This document shows positions 42,791 through 51,920 of a stretch of 64,000 nt of DNA, in pieces. The position numbers were made by a program, and so were the translations under genes. Origin of the DNA: Bacillus sp. CH30_1T (GTDB lineage Bacteria > Bacillota > Bacilli > Bacillales > Bacillaceae_B). Every line of letters starts with the position of its first letter. Position 1 is the stretch's first letter. The stretch lies in NCBI RefSeq assembly GCF_008364765.1, contig NZ_VTUY01000009.1, positions 118,623 to 182,622 of the forward strand. The letters are read 5' to 3'. Below the pieces are notes generated by a model that searched no databases, was not told where the DNA came from, and saw nothing but the letters and a program-made list of their open reading frames with translations.

Positions 42791-43062
42791 GAGCAAGCCG
42801 CCTCCGCTATTGGTGTCGTTCAGCTCCGGCAGCTAGAGGCTCGAGGTCATAAGTTAAATTGGCCAAGAAGGCAAAGTGCGACTTCCCGGCCAATTTAGCT
42901 TATGCTTGTCGGGCCTGAACGAGCCACCTCTGCTTTTGGTATCATCCAGCTCCGGCGGCTAGAGGCTCGAGGTCATAAGTCAAACATGCCAAAAAGGCAA
43001 AGAGCGCCTTTCCGGCATGTTCGCCTTATGCTTGTCGCCTCTGGTCGAGCCGCCTCCGCTTT
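42791..43062. repeat. Tandem 126-bp structured repeat (two copies plus a partial)
   Basis: CAGCTCCGGC starts at 42821 and again at 42947, a 126-bp period; a partial tail copy (GCCGCCTCCGCT) precedes at 42798. Each copy folds around a stem CATAAG...CTTATG. Inside it, copy A pairs AATTGGCC with GGCCAATT and copy B pairs AACATGCC with GGCATGTT, so changed bases are compensated. The inner loop and the outer GGCTCGA/TCGAGCC arms are conserved. No protein is likely here, although a frame is open. Confidence 0.7.
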
Positions 43063-43074
43063 AGAATATAAAAA

Positions 43075-43099
43075 GGGACCGACAGCGTTCGTCGGTCCC
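43075..43099 (+). terminator. Hairpin after the tandem repeat
   Basis: GGGACCGAC pairs perfectly with GTCGGTCCC around AGCGTTC; no T-run follows, so its role as terminator is uncertain. Confidence 0.5.
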
Positions 43100-43267
43100 G
43101 GAGACAACATGTTACAAGTTAAAAATGGTTAGGTAAAGCATAACACACTATTGGTGGAATACCTAAAGATATTTGAAAAGAATTTGCAGGGGGTATTTTT
43201 CCATTGAATAGAATCGACACTTTCCTATGAGAATAAGACTAAATGAAGGAATAAATGAGGTATTGAA

Positions 43268-44713
43268 ATGAGTATAAAACAATTTAAGGATTATAAGCTT
43301 AGTGATGATATTGTAAGGGCTCTATCCGATTTAGGCTATCAGGCTCCAACCGAGGTTCAGTCCAAGGTGCTTCCATTGGCTCTAGAGAAGAAGGATCTTG
43401 TTGTGCGTTCCCAAACAGGAAGCGGTAAGACAGCCTCTTTCGGGATTCCGATTTGTGAGTTGGTAGAATGGGAAGAAAATAAACCTCAGGCACTTGTGCT
43501 GACACCAACCCGTGAACTGGCGGTTCAAGTGAAAGAAGACATTACGAACATCGGACGCTATAAACGAATCAAAGCGGCTGCAGTGTACGGGAAATCTCCT
43601 TTTCACCGACAAAAGCTTGAGCTTAAGCAGAAAAATCATGTCGTAGTCGGCACCCCCGGTCGTGTCCTCGATCATATTGAAAAAGGAACACTCCCACTGG
43701 AAAAGCTTGTGTACCTTGTGATCGACGAAGCCGATGAGATGCTGAACATGGGGTTTATCGAACAGGTGGAAGCGATTATTCAGGAGTTGCCAACAGACCG
43801 CGTAACGTTGACTTTCTCTGCTACGTTACCGGAGGATGTTGAAGCACTCTGCCATAAATATATGAAGAAACCTGTTCATATTGAAATTAAGGCAACTGGC
43901 ATTACAACAGATAAGATTGATCATTCCATGATCGAAGTGAAAGAGGAGGACAAGCTGACTCTTCTGAAAAACGTGACAACTGTTGAGAATCCCGATAGCT
44001 GCATCATTTTTTGCCGAACAAAAGAAAATGTGGATACATTATGTGATGAGTTGGACCGATCAGGGTATCCCGTTGATAAAATTCATGGCGGTATGATTCA
44101 GGAAGCGCGCTTTGAAGTGATGGACGATTTTAAAAGAGGGGAATTCAGGTATCTTATCGCAACCGATGTGGCGGCGCGTGGAATTGATATCGAAAATATT
44201 ACCCACGTCATCAATTATGATATTCCCATGGAGAAAGAAAGTTATGTTCACCGGACAGGAAGAACGGGCCGCGCAGGTTCTGCAGGAAAGGCGATCACCT
44301 TCTGCACACCGTATGAAGATAAATTCCTTGCCGAGATTGAAGACTATATCGGATTTACGATTCCAAAGCTGCAGCCGCCGTCACAAGACACAGTGGCAAA
44401 ATCAAAGGCGGATTTTGAAAGGAAATTAGACACGGAACCAGATTTTAAAGCAGACAAGAGTGAGCAATTGAACAGAGACATCATGAAGCTCTACTTCAAT
44501 GGTGGAAAGAAAAAGAAAATCAGAGCAGTCGATTTCGTCGGAACAATTTCGAAAATCGAAGGAGTGAGCGCTGATGACATCGGCATCATCACCATTCAGG
44601 AAAACCTTTCCTATGTGGAGATTTTGAATGGTAAAGGGCCACTGGTATTGCAAGCGATGAAGAAAACCACAGTTAAGGGTAAGATGCTGAAGGTTCATGA
44701 AGCGAGAAAATAA
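43268..44713 (+). CDS. dbpA: DEAD-box RNA helicase DbpA (YxiN)
   Basis: A 481-residue ATP-dependent RNA helicase that remodels 23S rRNA during 50S assembly. Motifs in order: Q motif near residue 25, A-Q-T-G-S-G-K-T form (here S-Q-T-G-S-G-K-T), P-T-R-E-L-A, T-P-G-R, D-E-A-D, S-A-T, and H-R-T-G-R-T-G-R. The ~75-residue C-terminal RRM-like domain ([19 protein letters not shown]) is what binds hairpin 92 in YxiN. GAGG lies nine bases before the ATG. Confidence 0.93.
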   Translation: MSIKQFKDYKLSDDIVRALSDLGYQAPTEVQSKVLPLALEKKDLVVRSQTGSGKTASFGIPICELVEWEENKPQALVLTPTRELAVQVKEDITNIGRYKRIKAAAVYGKSPFHRQKLELKQKNHVVVGTPGRVLDHIEKGTLPLEKLVYLVIDEADEMLNMGFIEQVEAIIQELPTDRVTLTFSATLPEDVEALCHKYMKKPVHIEIKATGITTDKIDHSMIEVKEEDKLTLLKNVTTVENPDSCIIFCRTKENVDTLCDELDRSGYPVDKIHGGMIQEARFEVMDDFKRGEFRYLIATDVAARGIDIENITHVINYDIPMEKESYVHRTGRTGRAGSAGKAITFCTPYEDKFLAEIEDYIGFTIPKLQPPSQDTVAKSKADFERKLDTEPDFKADKSEQLNRDIMKLYFNGGKKKKIRAVDFVGTISKIEGVSADDIGIITIQENLSYVEILNGKGPLVLQAMKKTTVKGKMLKVHEARK

Positions 44714-44841
44714 ATACGTTGGTGTGCCTTCTCTAAAGAGGAGGCCATTTTTATAAAGATCAAATCCTGCAAAATGGTGCACGATAAGTCGGGTTGCTTT
44801 ATTTCTATCTTGCTATTCTATTGATGAAGGGGGCAGTGGAA

Positions 44842-45708
44842 ATGGATTCATTGAAGAATATGAATGACGCTTTAAGGTACATCGAAGAGAACTTAACTGA
44901 AGAAATCAATTTTGCAAATGTGGCCCAGATTGCCTTTTGCTCGGAGTATCACTTTAAACGGATGTTTTCGTTCCTTGCAGGGATTCCCTTATCGGAATAC
45001 ATCAGGCGCCGCCGTTTGACCCTGGCAGCCCTTGAACTGCAAAACAGCGACGTAAAGGTAATCGATATTGCCATGAAATATGGCTATTCTTCACCCGATT
45101 CCTTTAAGAGAGTGTTCCAAAAAATGCATGGGATCGCTCCGTCACAAGCGAGGGGCCATTCACTCAAAGCATTTCCACCTCTTGCCTTCCAGTTATCCAT
45201 CAAAGGAGGTAATGAAATGAATTATCGAATCGTAGAGAAAGAACCGTTTTCTATTGTAGGTATCATGAAACGAGTACCAATCATCTTTAATGGGGTGAAT
45301 CCTGAAATTGCAGCCATGTGGCAGAGCTTGGACGAGGAAATGATCAAGAGATTTAAAAGCATGTCAAATGTAGAACCACAAGGATTGGTTAGTGCATCCG
45401 TCAATTTTTCCGAAGGCAGAATGGAGGAAAAGGGGGAGCTCGATCATTATATAGGGGCTGCAACTACAGAGAAATGTCCAGATGGTTTATCGAAACTTGA
45501 TGTTCCCGATCTGACATGGGCTGTATTCGAAGCGGTCGGACCATTTCCGGACACTTTGCAACATGTTTGGGGGCGGATCTATGCTGAATGGTTCCCGTCT
45601 TCAAGCTATGAACAAGCAGAGGGGCCAGAGATGTTGTGGAATGAGAGTAAGGACGTTGGATCGGATAAGTTTAGGAGTGAAATATGGATACCGGTTAGGA
45701 AGAAGTGA
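44842..45708 (+). CDS. AraC-family regulator with GyrI-like effector domain
   Basis: A 288-residue regulator. Residues 1-105 hold two helix-turn-helix units ([19 protein letters not shown] and [20 protein letters not shown]). A ~155-residue C-terminal domain of the GyrI/BmrR-C type follows, a pocket for small, often toxic, aromatic ligands. The DNA-binding part is N-terminal, as in Rob and SoxS-like fusions. AAGGGGG lies before the ATG at 44842; the 16-codon extension upstream has no site. Confidence 0.88.
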   Translation: MDSLKNMNDALRYIEENLTEEINFANVAQIAFCSEYHFKRMFSFLAGIPLSEYIRRRRLTLAALELQNSDVKVIDIAMKYGYSSPDSFKRVFQKMHGIAPSQARGHSLKAFPPLAFQLSIKGGNEMNYRIVEKEPFSIVGIMKRVPIIFNGVNPEIAAMWQSLDEEMIKRFKSMSNVEPQGLVSASVNFSEGRMEEKGELDHYIGAATTEKCPDGLSKLDVPDLTWAVFEAVGPFPDTLQHVWGRIYAEWFPSSSYEQAEGPEMLWNESKDVGSDKFRSEIWIPVRKK

Positions 45709-45717
45709 GGGATAAAG

Positions 45718-45748
45718 CAGCGAATTCATTTGGATTCGCTGTTTTTTT
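45718..45748 (+). terminator. Terminator after the AraC-type gene
   Basis: CAGCGAAT pairs perfectly with ATTCGCTG, followed by T7. Confidence 0.8.
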
Positions 45749-45833
45749 AGGATGTAGGATTCATATAGGGGGATTTTGAGAAAATGGTTGAGTAGATAGT
45801 ATAAAAGGGTAGGATTCTTAAAGGAATGAGTGG

Positions 45834-46070
45834 TTTATCAGCGAAATATTGATTTTATCAGCGATATTTTCAATATATCAGCGAAATTCGGATTATATCA
45901 GCGAAATCTTAAATTTATCAGCGAACCCAGACATTCAAAGATAGGCATAACCAGAGTTCTGTTTTCAGTAACCACGTTCTGATTTGATCTGAGGTCAATT
46001 TATCGGAGAAATTTTCAATATAACGGCGAAATATTCAATATAAAGCGAAATCCAAAATTTAACGGCGAAT
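45834..46070. repeat. 20-bp-period tandem array, left of the sugar operon
   Basis: ATCAGCGA recurs at exactly 45837, 45857, 45877, 45897 and 45917, within units of the form TTTATCAGCGAAAT plus about six variable A/T bases. A worn second block follows: ATCGGAGA 46002, AACGGCGA 46022, a one-base-shorter unit near 46041 and AACGGCGA 46061. A period of 20 rules out coding use, and the units are too short for CRISPR. Confidence 0.75.
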
Positions 46071-46176
46071 GAAGCATTAAATAGGAGCGAGTACCAAGGA
46101 CCAACCAGCTATAAGTGAAGTGGGACAAGGTGCCTGTCCCCATGTCCCACCAAAACAACGTTATTGAAAAATAATG

Positions 46177-46205
46177 TTGTAATCGTTTTCAAGATGTTGT
46201 ATTAT
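46177..46205 (+). promoter_or_regulatory. lacI-type gene promoter with overlapping cre site
   Basis: TTGTAA (46177-46182) and TATTAT (46200-46205) are spaced 17 bp. TTGTAATCGTTTTCA (46177-46191) fits the catabolite-responsive element consensus WTGNAANCGNWNNCW at every position and covers the -35, so CcpA should repress here. Confidence 0.7.
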
Positions 46206-46220
46206 TCAGTTAAAGGAAAT

Positions 46221-46234
46221 CCGAAACGTTTTGG
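46221..46234 (+). promoter_or_regulatory. LacI-family operator O1
   Basis: CCGAAACGTTTTGG, a near-perfect palindrome around the central CG, lies between the promoter and the regulator start. The same 14-mer recurs at 47325 and, inverted, at 47366. Confidence 0.75.
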
Positions 46235-46245
46235 GAGATGTGCAA

Positions 46246-47262
46246 GTGACTACAATAAAAGATATAGCAAGGGTAGCTGGGGTATCCGTTACGACGGTGT
46301 CAAGAGCGTTAAATGGATATTCTGATGTCAACGAAGACACGAGAAGGAAGATTGCAGAAGTTGCCAAGGAGTTAAATTATAGTCCGAATTCGATTGCCCG
46401 AAGTCTCGTCATGAAGAAGTCGAAAACGATTGGATTACTCGTTTCCGGATTTACAAAGGAAAGTGTGAAGGATAATTTCATCGTAGAAGTGCTGGCAGGG
46501 ATTAATGAGTTTGTTTCAGGTGCTGACTACGATCTTGTTTTATTTAACACCAATTCTTCAAAGCAGCGTGAAAAGACGTATACTCAACTTTGCAGAGAAA
46601 GAAGAGTGGACGGGGTCATTATCCAGGGGATTCGAACCGATGATCCTTATTTACAGGAAGTCGTCGAAAGTGATATTCCTTGTGTTTTAATTGATATTCC
46701 CCTTGAGTCCGGGAATGTGAGTCATGTGACGACGGATAATGTATTAGGAGCTGAAAAAGCCGTTCTACATTTACTCGACAATGGACACAAGAACATTGGG
46801 ATGATTAATGGACATGAGTTTGCGTTTGTTAGTCAGCAGAGATTGGAAGGGTATAAAAACGCTTTGCAAGGAGCACAGGTCGACCTCAATACCAACTACA
46901 TCGTAAATGGAGAGTTCACAGAAGAAAGTGGGAAGAAAGCGGCTAACTCATTATTAACCTCATATCCTGAAATCACAGCAATATTTTGCGCAAGCGATTT
47001 AATGGCCATCGGAGCGATGAGTGCAGCGCAAGAGTTGAAGTTACAGGTGCCAGAAAAACTTTCGATTGTCGGGTATGATGATATACTGCTTGCTTCCTAT
47101 GTTAGTCCCAAGCTGACAACCATCCAACAAAATAAGTTTCAGCTGGGGTATGAAGGGGCAAGATTATTGCTGGAATTGTTATCAAATCAGTCCAAGACCC
47201 ATCGAATGGTGTTGGAGACAAAGTTAATCAAAAGAGAAAGTACAAATCATAGAAATGAATAA
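46246..47262 (+). CDS. LacI-family transcriptional regulator
   Basis: A 338-residue repressor. It starts with the GTG at 46246, eight bases after GGGAG, which puts the helix-turn-helix (T-I-K-D-I-A-R-V-A-G-V-S-V-T-T-V-S-R-A-L-N-G) at the very N-terminus as usual; TTG 46231 and GTG 46240 are alternatives. The periplasmic-binding-protein-like core follows (I-G-L-L-V-S-G, D-G-V-I-I-Q-G, A-I-F-C-A-S-D-L-M-A-I-G, V-G-Y-D-D-I). Identical operators lie in its own leader and before the debranching-enzyme gene, so it should repress both units until a sugar binds. Confidence 0.93.
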   Translation: MTTIKDIARVAGVSVTTVSRALNGYSDVNEDTRRKIAEVAKELNYSPNSIARSLVMKKSKTIGLLVSGFTKESVKDNFIVEVLAGINEFVSGADYDLVLFNTNSSKQREKTYTQLCRERRVDGVIIQGIRTDDPYLQEVVESDIPCVLIDIPLESGNVSHVTTDNVLGAEKAVLHLLDNGHKNIGMINGHEFAFVSQQRLEGYKNALQGAQVDLNTNYIVNGEFTEESGKKAANSLLTSYPEITAIFCASDLMAIGAMSAAQELKLQVPEKLSIVGYDDILLASYVSPKLTTIQQNKFQLGYEGARLLLELLSNQSKTHRMVLETKLIKRESTNHRNE

Positions 47263-47324
47263 ACGTTGGTGAAAATCTTCATAAATGAAGAGGAATAATA
47301 GCCAACTTTTATTTAAGGGGTTAT

Positions 47325-47379
47325 CCGAAACGTTTTGGAATCGGGTGTTTTTTTAAAAAAGTTTTCCAAAACGTTTCGG
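47325..47379 (+). promoter_or_regulatory. LacI-family operators O2 and O3
   Basis: O2 is CCGAAACGTTTTGG (47325-47338), identical to O1; O3 is its exact reverse complement, CCAAAACGTTTCGG (47366-47379). Centres are 41 bp apart, close to four helical turns. A weaker related half (AAGCGTTTTGAA) lies at 47413. Confidence 0.75.
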
Positions 47380-47440
47380 AAGACTTTGGAATGATTTATA
47401 AACAAAAATAAGAAGCGTTTTGAAAGTAGGAGGAACCAAT

Positions 47441-49549
47441 ATGAACTACAGAGTGATTAAAGAAAACAACTTATTTCTTCTTACAGATGAGCAAGGAGAT
47501 ATCATTTCAGATCATAGTTATGGACTTGGTTTATACAAGAATGACACGCGATACCTTAGCAAGTTGAATGTGAAAATCAATAATGAAAAACCGATTCTAT
47601 TACATTCGGATGGATCCGAAAACTATATGTCTACGATTCTTTCGACAAATCCCCATCAAGAAGAGGATGGCAATCTTATTCTGTGGAGAGAATCCGTTGA
47701 GATTGAACGTAAGCGCTTTATTTATGATGATGTGTTATATGAAACGATTAAAACAAAAAACTATTACCCAAAGCCGGTCTCGTTTGGGTTGAATATAGAA
47801 GTCGATGTGGACTTCAACGATATGTTTATCGTACGCGGGTTCCAAACTGGAAACGTAGGAAAGAGAACAGGACAGAAAGTTGAAGATCAATCCCTCACCT
47901 TTCGATATGAAGGAGCAGACGATATCAGTCGTTCGACAAAGATTCAGTGGGATGCCAAAGCGAAAAACGTTAAGGAAAATGGGGAAATTACCTTCCAGGT
48001 TGAGCTTCAGCACGAGGAAGAACAGTCCATTACATTTATGATCGTGCCACTGGAAAATATAGAAACCAGAGATGACATTTTACCTGTCGAAGAAGCTCTT
48101 CAAAAATTAAAAGTTTCTTATGAAGAATGGTCCGCTCAGTTAACGAAAGTAGAAACGGATTATCAGCCACTTCAACGCCTGGTGGACAGAGGATTATCAG
48201 ATCTTAGAGTGTTATTGACTGACACTGGATACGGAAAGTTTCCTGTAGCTGGCCTTCCTTGGTTCGGGGTTCCATTCGGAAGAGACAGTCTGATCGCGGC
48301 CCTGCAAATGATTGCTTTTCAACCCCACGTTGCAAAAGGTACCCTGTTCACCATGGCCAGTGAGCAAGGGACGAAGGTGGATCCTTGGAGAGACGAACAG
48401 CCGGGCAAGATCATGCATGAAATTCGATACGGAGAGCTTGCGAATACGAATCAGATTCCGTTCACGCCTTATTACGGAACGATTGATGCAACCCCGTTAT
48501 TCCTTGTACTTTTAACAGAGTATGTGAAATGGACGGGTGACTTCGATACATTCCGAAAGCTTTCAGATAACGTAAGGGGAGCGCTTGAGTGGATTGACCA
48601 ATATGGAGATCGTGATGGTGATCTATTTGTTGAGTACCATCAGGAATCATCCAAGGGAATCGCCAACCAAGGCTGGAAGGATTCCGGGGACTCCATCGTT
48701 CATCGAAATGGGGATTACGCTGATACACCGATTGCCTTAGTAGAGGTCCAAGGCTATGTGTACCAGGCGAAACATGGACTGGCTGTTGTTTATGAAGCAC
48801 TTGGGAATAATGAAATGGCTTCTAGATTAAAAGCAGAAGCGAAAAATCTACAAGAACGATTTGAACAGGATTTTTGGATGGACGACCAGGGATTTTACGC
48901 CATCGCCCTGGATCAAAACAAAGAAAAGGTTGGTACGATCACATCTAATCCAGGACATGTTTTATACTCAGAAATGATGTCAGGGAATCGTGCTGAAAAA
49001 GTAAGTCAAACGTTAACGAATGACAAAATGTTTTCAGGATATGGGATTCGTACGATGGGGAAAGGCGAAGCTGGTTATAACCCGATGAGCTACCACGATG
49101 GGAGCATCTGGCCCCATGATAACAGCATGACACTACTGGGATTAAGTAAATTAGGATTTACTGAAGAATCGAAGAAGGTGATGGGTGGACTGATTGATGC
49201 ATCCCGCCACTTCGAGTACGACCGCTTGCCTGAATTGTTCTGCGGGTATGATTCTGTAATTGGGAAGGCTGTAAAGTATCCGGTCGCTTGTTCTCCACAG
49301 GCATGGGCAGCGGGGACACCACTCGTATTTATTCAATCACTATTAGGATTGTTTCCAAACAGCCTAACAAAAGAAATACATCTCAATCCAATCTTACTTG
49401 ATGAAATGAACATATTGACCGTTCACGATATTACGATTGGTGATGGAGTGCTGTCTCTATCCTTAACGCGAAAAGGAGACAAGGTAGAAACCACCATTTT
49501 AGAAAACTCAACAGGCTACGACATTGTGAAAGAAAAGCAGACGGTGTAA
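47441..49549 (+). CDS. Glycogen-debranching-type glucosidase (GDE_N_bis + amylo-alpha-1,6-glucosidase-like)
   Basis: A 702-residue cytoplasmic enzyme with no signal peptide. The N-terminal ~200 residues are the beta-rich GDE_N_bis domain (T-D-E-Q-G-D-I, L-Y-K-N-D-T-R-Y-L). The rest is an (alpha/alpha)6 barrel: P-W-F-G-V-P-F-G-R-D-S-L, G-W-K-D-S-G-D-S, S-P-G-H-type S-N-P-G-H-V, and S-Y-H-D-G-S-I-W-P-H-D. Acidic residues in these loops are catalytic candidates. AGGAGG lies before the ATG at 47441. The operon imports a sugar, so the likely substrate is an imported alpha-glucoside rather than glycogen. Confidence 0.85.
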   Translation: MNYRVIKENNLFLLTDEQGDIISDHSYGLGLYKNDTRYLSKLNVKINNEKPILLHSDGSENYMSTILSTNPHQEEDGNLILWRESVEIERKRFIYDDVLYETIKTKNYYPKPVSFGLNIEVDVDFNDMFIVRGFQTGNVGKRTGQKVEDQSLTFRYEGADDISRSTKIQWDAKAKNVKENGEITFQVELQHEEEQSITFMIVPLENIETRDDILPVEEALQKLKVSYEEWSAQLTKVETDYQPLQRLVDRGLSDLRVLLTDTGYGKFPVAGLPWFGVPFGRDSLIAALQMIAFQPHVAKGTLFTMASEQGTKVDPWRDEQPGKIMHEIRYGELANTNQIPFTPYYGTIDATPLFLVLLTEYVKWTGDFDTFRKLSDNVRGALEWIDQYGDRDGDLFVEYHQESSKGIANQGWKDSGDSIVHRNGDYADTPIALVEVQGYVYQAKHGLAVVYEALGNNEMASRLKAEAKNLQERFEQDFWMDDQGFYAIALDQNKEKVGTITSNPGHVLYSEMMSGNRAEKVSQTLTNDKMFSGYGIRTMGKGEAGYNPMSYHDGSIWPHDNSMTLLGLSKLGFTEESKKVMGGLIDASRHFEYDRLPELFCGYDSVIGKAVKYPVACSPQAWAAGTPLVFIQSLLGLFPNSLTKEIHLNPILLDEMNILTVHDITIGDGVLSLSLTRKGDKVETTILENSTGYDIVKEKQTV

Positions 49550-49603
49550 TCACATCCAGGAATAACAATCCTATTTTAAAAAATCAAAAAAGGGGTTATG
49601 AAA

Positions 49604-50854
49604 ATGGCGAAGAAGAAATGGATCGCGAGTCTAGGTATTACGACGATGTTAGTGGGGACGGTTCTGGCAGGGTGCAGTGGATCAGACGAGAAGACGAGTT
49701 CAAATGGAGCAGATGGTGAGAAAGTCGAGATCACTCTTGCCGGCTGGGGAGGAAATCCTTCTGAACAGAAGCTTTTGACTCAAACGATCGCTGATTTTGA
49801 AGAAAAACATCCGAATATTGACGTAAAGCACGAAGTCATTTCTGAGCAGTATATGGACGTATTGAAAACACGTTTGATTGGTGGAGAAGGTCCTGACGTT
49901 TTCTATTTGGATGCACTGGAAGCTCCGGCCCTGATTGAAACGGGGGTTGTGGAGCCATTGGATGATTACGTAACGGAAGATTTCGATGTGAAAGATTTCG
50001 AGAAACCGATGCTTGAAGCGTTCCAAGTTGATGGGAAGACATATGGTTTTCCGAAAGACTATTCGACTCTAGCCTTATTCTATAATAAGAAGATGTTTGA
50101 AGAAGCAGGAGTGGAAGTTCCGAAAACATGGGATGAACTCCGTGAAGTATCAAAAGCTCTGACGAAAGATGACGTTTATGGATTTGGTGTAGCTCCGGAA
50201 CTCGCCCGCCTTTATCACATTGCTCAGGCAACAGGTGGGGAAGTCGTGAAGGATGATCAAGCGAACTTTGCTTCAGATAAAGTGGTCAATGCTCTTCAGC
50301 CGATCATCGACCAGCATAACGAAGACAAAACCTCTGCACAGGCTTCAGAAGTTGGAGCGAACTGGGGAGGAGAAATGTTTGGTCAAGGGAAAGCAGCCAT
50401 GGTCATCGAAGGAAACTGGGCGATTCCATTCTTAGCGGATACGTTCCCGGATGTTGAATACGGAACGGCTGAATTACCGACTATCAATGGAGAAAAGGGG
50501 ACAATGGCCTACACGGTTGGTTATGTAATGAATTCGGCATCGGAAAAGAAGGAAGCTTCATGGGAGCTGATTTCATATCTGACGGGTAAAGAAGGAATGG
50601 AAACATGGACGTCTAAAGGATTTGCCCTTCCGACACGTAAGTCAGTAGCTGAAAAATTAGGGTATGACAAAGATGAATTACGCGGAGCACTGGTAGCCGG
50701 AGCACCATATGCAACGGTCTGGGCGGAAGGAAAGAACCTGCCGATCATCATGAATAACTTTAACAACCAATTTATTGCTGCCTTCCTGGGTGACCGACCA
50801 TTGGATGAAGCACTGAAAGAAGCAGAAGAACAAGCGAATAGCGAAATTCAATAA
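49604..50854 (+). CDS. Sugar ABC transporter substrate-binding lipoprotein
   Basis: A 416-residue solute-binding protein of the MalE/UgpB type. The lipobox is V-L-A-G-C near residue 24, followed by a Ser/Asp/Gly-rich linker. Family motifs are I-T-L-A-G-W-G-G, F-E-E-K-H-P-N-I, G-E-G-P-D-V-F-Y-L-D, and G-K-A-A-M-V-I-E-G-N-W. The ATG at 49604 has GGGG eight bases upstream; the ATG at 49598 is too close. Its ligand is probably an oligosaccharide cleaved by the preceding enzyme. Confidence 0.92.
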   Translation: MAKKKWIASLGITTMLVGTVLAGCSGSDEKTSSNGADGEKVEITLAGWGGNPSEQKLLTQTIADFEEKHPNIDVKHEVISEQYMDVLKTRLIGGEGPDVFYLDALEAPALIETGVVEPLDDYVTEDFDVKDFEKPMLEAFQVDGKTYGFPKDYSTLALFYNKKMFEEAGVEVPKTWDELREVSKALTKDDVYGFGVAPELARLYHIAQATGGEVVKDDQANFASDKVVNALQPIIDQHNEDKTSAQASEVGANWGGEMFGQGKAAMVIEGNWAIPFLADTFPDVEYGTAELPTINGEKGTMAYTVGYVMNSASEKKEASWELISYLTGKEGMETWTSKGFALPTRKSVAEKLGYDKDELRGALVAGAPYATVWAEGKNLPIIMNNFNNQFIAAFLGDRPLDEALKEAEEQANSEIQ

Positions 50855-50865
50855 TCTCTTTAAAG

Positions 50866-50962
50866 GTACCTGACACTCATGATTGTGTCAGGTACAGCTT
50901 TACCATTGACTGTATTCTTTCTTTTGAGGTCTGGGATGCGGACCTGAGCGGAAAGAATACAG
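50866..50962 (+). promoter_or_regulatory. Two intercistronic hairpins between binding protein and permease genes
   Basis: GTACCTGACAC/GTGTCAGGTAC is an 11-bp perfect stem (50866-50895). A larger one follows: CTGTATTCTTTC (50910-50921) with GAAAGAATACAG (50951-50962), perfect over 12 bp, with AGGTC/GACCT inside. Such hairpins usually protect the upstream mRNA and reduce read-through, giving more binding protein than permease. Confidence 0.65.
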
Positions 50963-51001
50963 GTAATAGCTCTGAAGATTTTAGACAGATAGAAGGTAGG
51001 G

Positions 51002-51907
51002 ATGAGAATGAACAAACAATCTTCTAAGAAGAGATTACAGGATGCAGGACAAGGATACTTATTTATGTCTCCCACGCTATTTGTATTAGCGGTGTTTATT
51101 ATTGGACCGATTCTTTATGCCATCTTTTTATCCTTTCATAAGGTTCAACTCCTTGGAGACATGAGTTTTGAATTTGTTGCTTTTGAAAACTTTGCGAGGA
51201 TCATGGAAGACAACCGGGCCATTATCGCATTGAAAAACACGGCAAAGTACGTACTGATTGTGGTACCTACACAGACCTTTCTGGCATTGGTTCTGGCTGC
51301 AACGTTAAACGCAGGATTAAAGGGGGAGAAGCTTTTCAGGATTGTCTATTTCCTACCGACCTTAACATCTTCAGCCGTATTAACGTTGATCTTTATGTGG
51401 ATGTATAACAAAGAAGGGCTGATCAACAACCTATTAGAAAAAGTGGGCTTGCCGACTTATAACTTCTTAGGTGATCCTGACATTGCCCTGAATGCGATTA
51501 TGTTGATGAACATTTGGGCAACGGCACCGTTTTTCATGGTCATCTATCTTGCAGCCCTTCAAGATATTCCGGACTCGTTATACGAAGCGGCTGAACTGGA
51601 CGGAGCGAACGCGATCCAGAAGTTCTTCTATGTGACCGTTCCGTTTTTGCGACCGGTTACGTCCTTTGTCGTGATCATGGGGGTTATCGGAACGTTCCAG
51701 CTATTTGATCAATCATATATTTTCTCAGGTGGATCCGGTGGGCCGAATAACTCGACGTTAACAGTTGTCCTCCTAATCTATCAATATGCCTTTAAATCAT
51801 TGGGGACCATGGGATATGCAGCCGCACTTGCCTTCGCGCTTGCTATAATCATCCTGGTGGCGACTTTGATTCAACGTAAATTCTCTAAAGAAGAATCACT
51901 CTATTAA
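51002..51907 (+). CDS. Sugar ABC transporter permease (MalF/UgpA type)
   Basis: A 301-residue inner-membrane permease with six helices. The coupling motif E-A-A-E-L-D-G-A-N-A-I-Q-K-F-F (the EAA loop) lies in the C-terminal third. Both ATG 51002 and ATG 51008 are possible starts; AAGG and TAGGG sites suit one each. The first ~20 residues are a basic cytoplasmic extension. Confidence 0.92.
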   Translation: MRMNKQSSKKRLQDAGQGYLFMSPTLFVLAVFIIGPILYAIFLSFHKVQLLGDMSFEFVAFENFARIMEDNRAIIALKNTAKYVLIVVPTQTFLALVLAATLNAGLKGEKLFRIVYFLPTLTSSAVLTLIFMWMYNKEGLINNLLEKVGLPTYNFLGDPDIALNAIMLMNIWATAPFFMVIYLAALQDIPDSLYEAAELDGANAIQKFFYVTVPFLRPVTSFVVIMGVIGTFQLFDQSYIFSGGSGGPNNSTLTVVLLIYQYAFKSLGTMGYAAALAFALAIIILVATLIQRKFSKEESLY

Positions 51908-51920
51908 GGAGGATGGAAGC

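Noticed and set aside
42902..43132. 76-codon open frame over the tandem repeat
   Set aside because: It runs through a structured repeat whose changes preserve base pairing, not protein sequence, and has no ribosome site.
45834..46070. CRISPR-like regular spacing
   Set aside because: The period is only 20 bp with about six variable A/T bases; there are no spacers of usable length and no cas genes.
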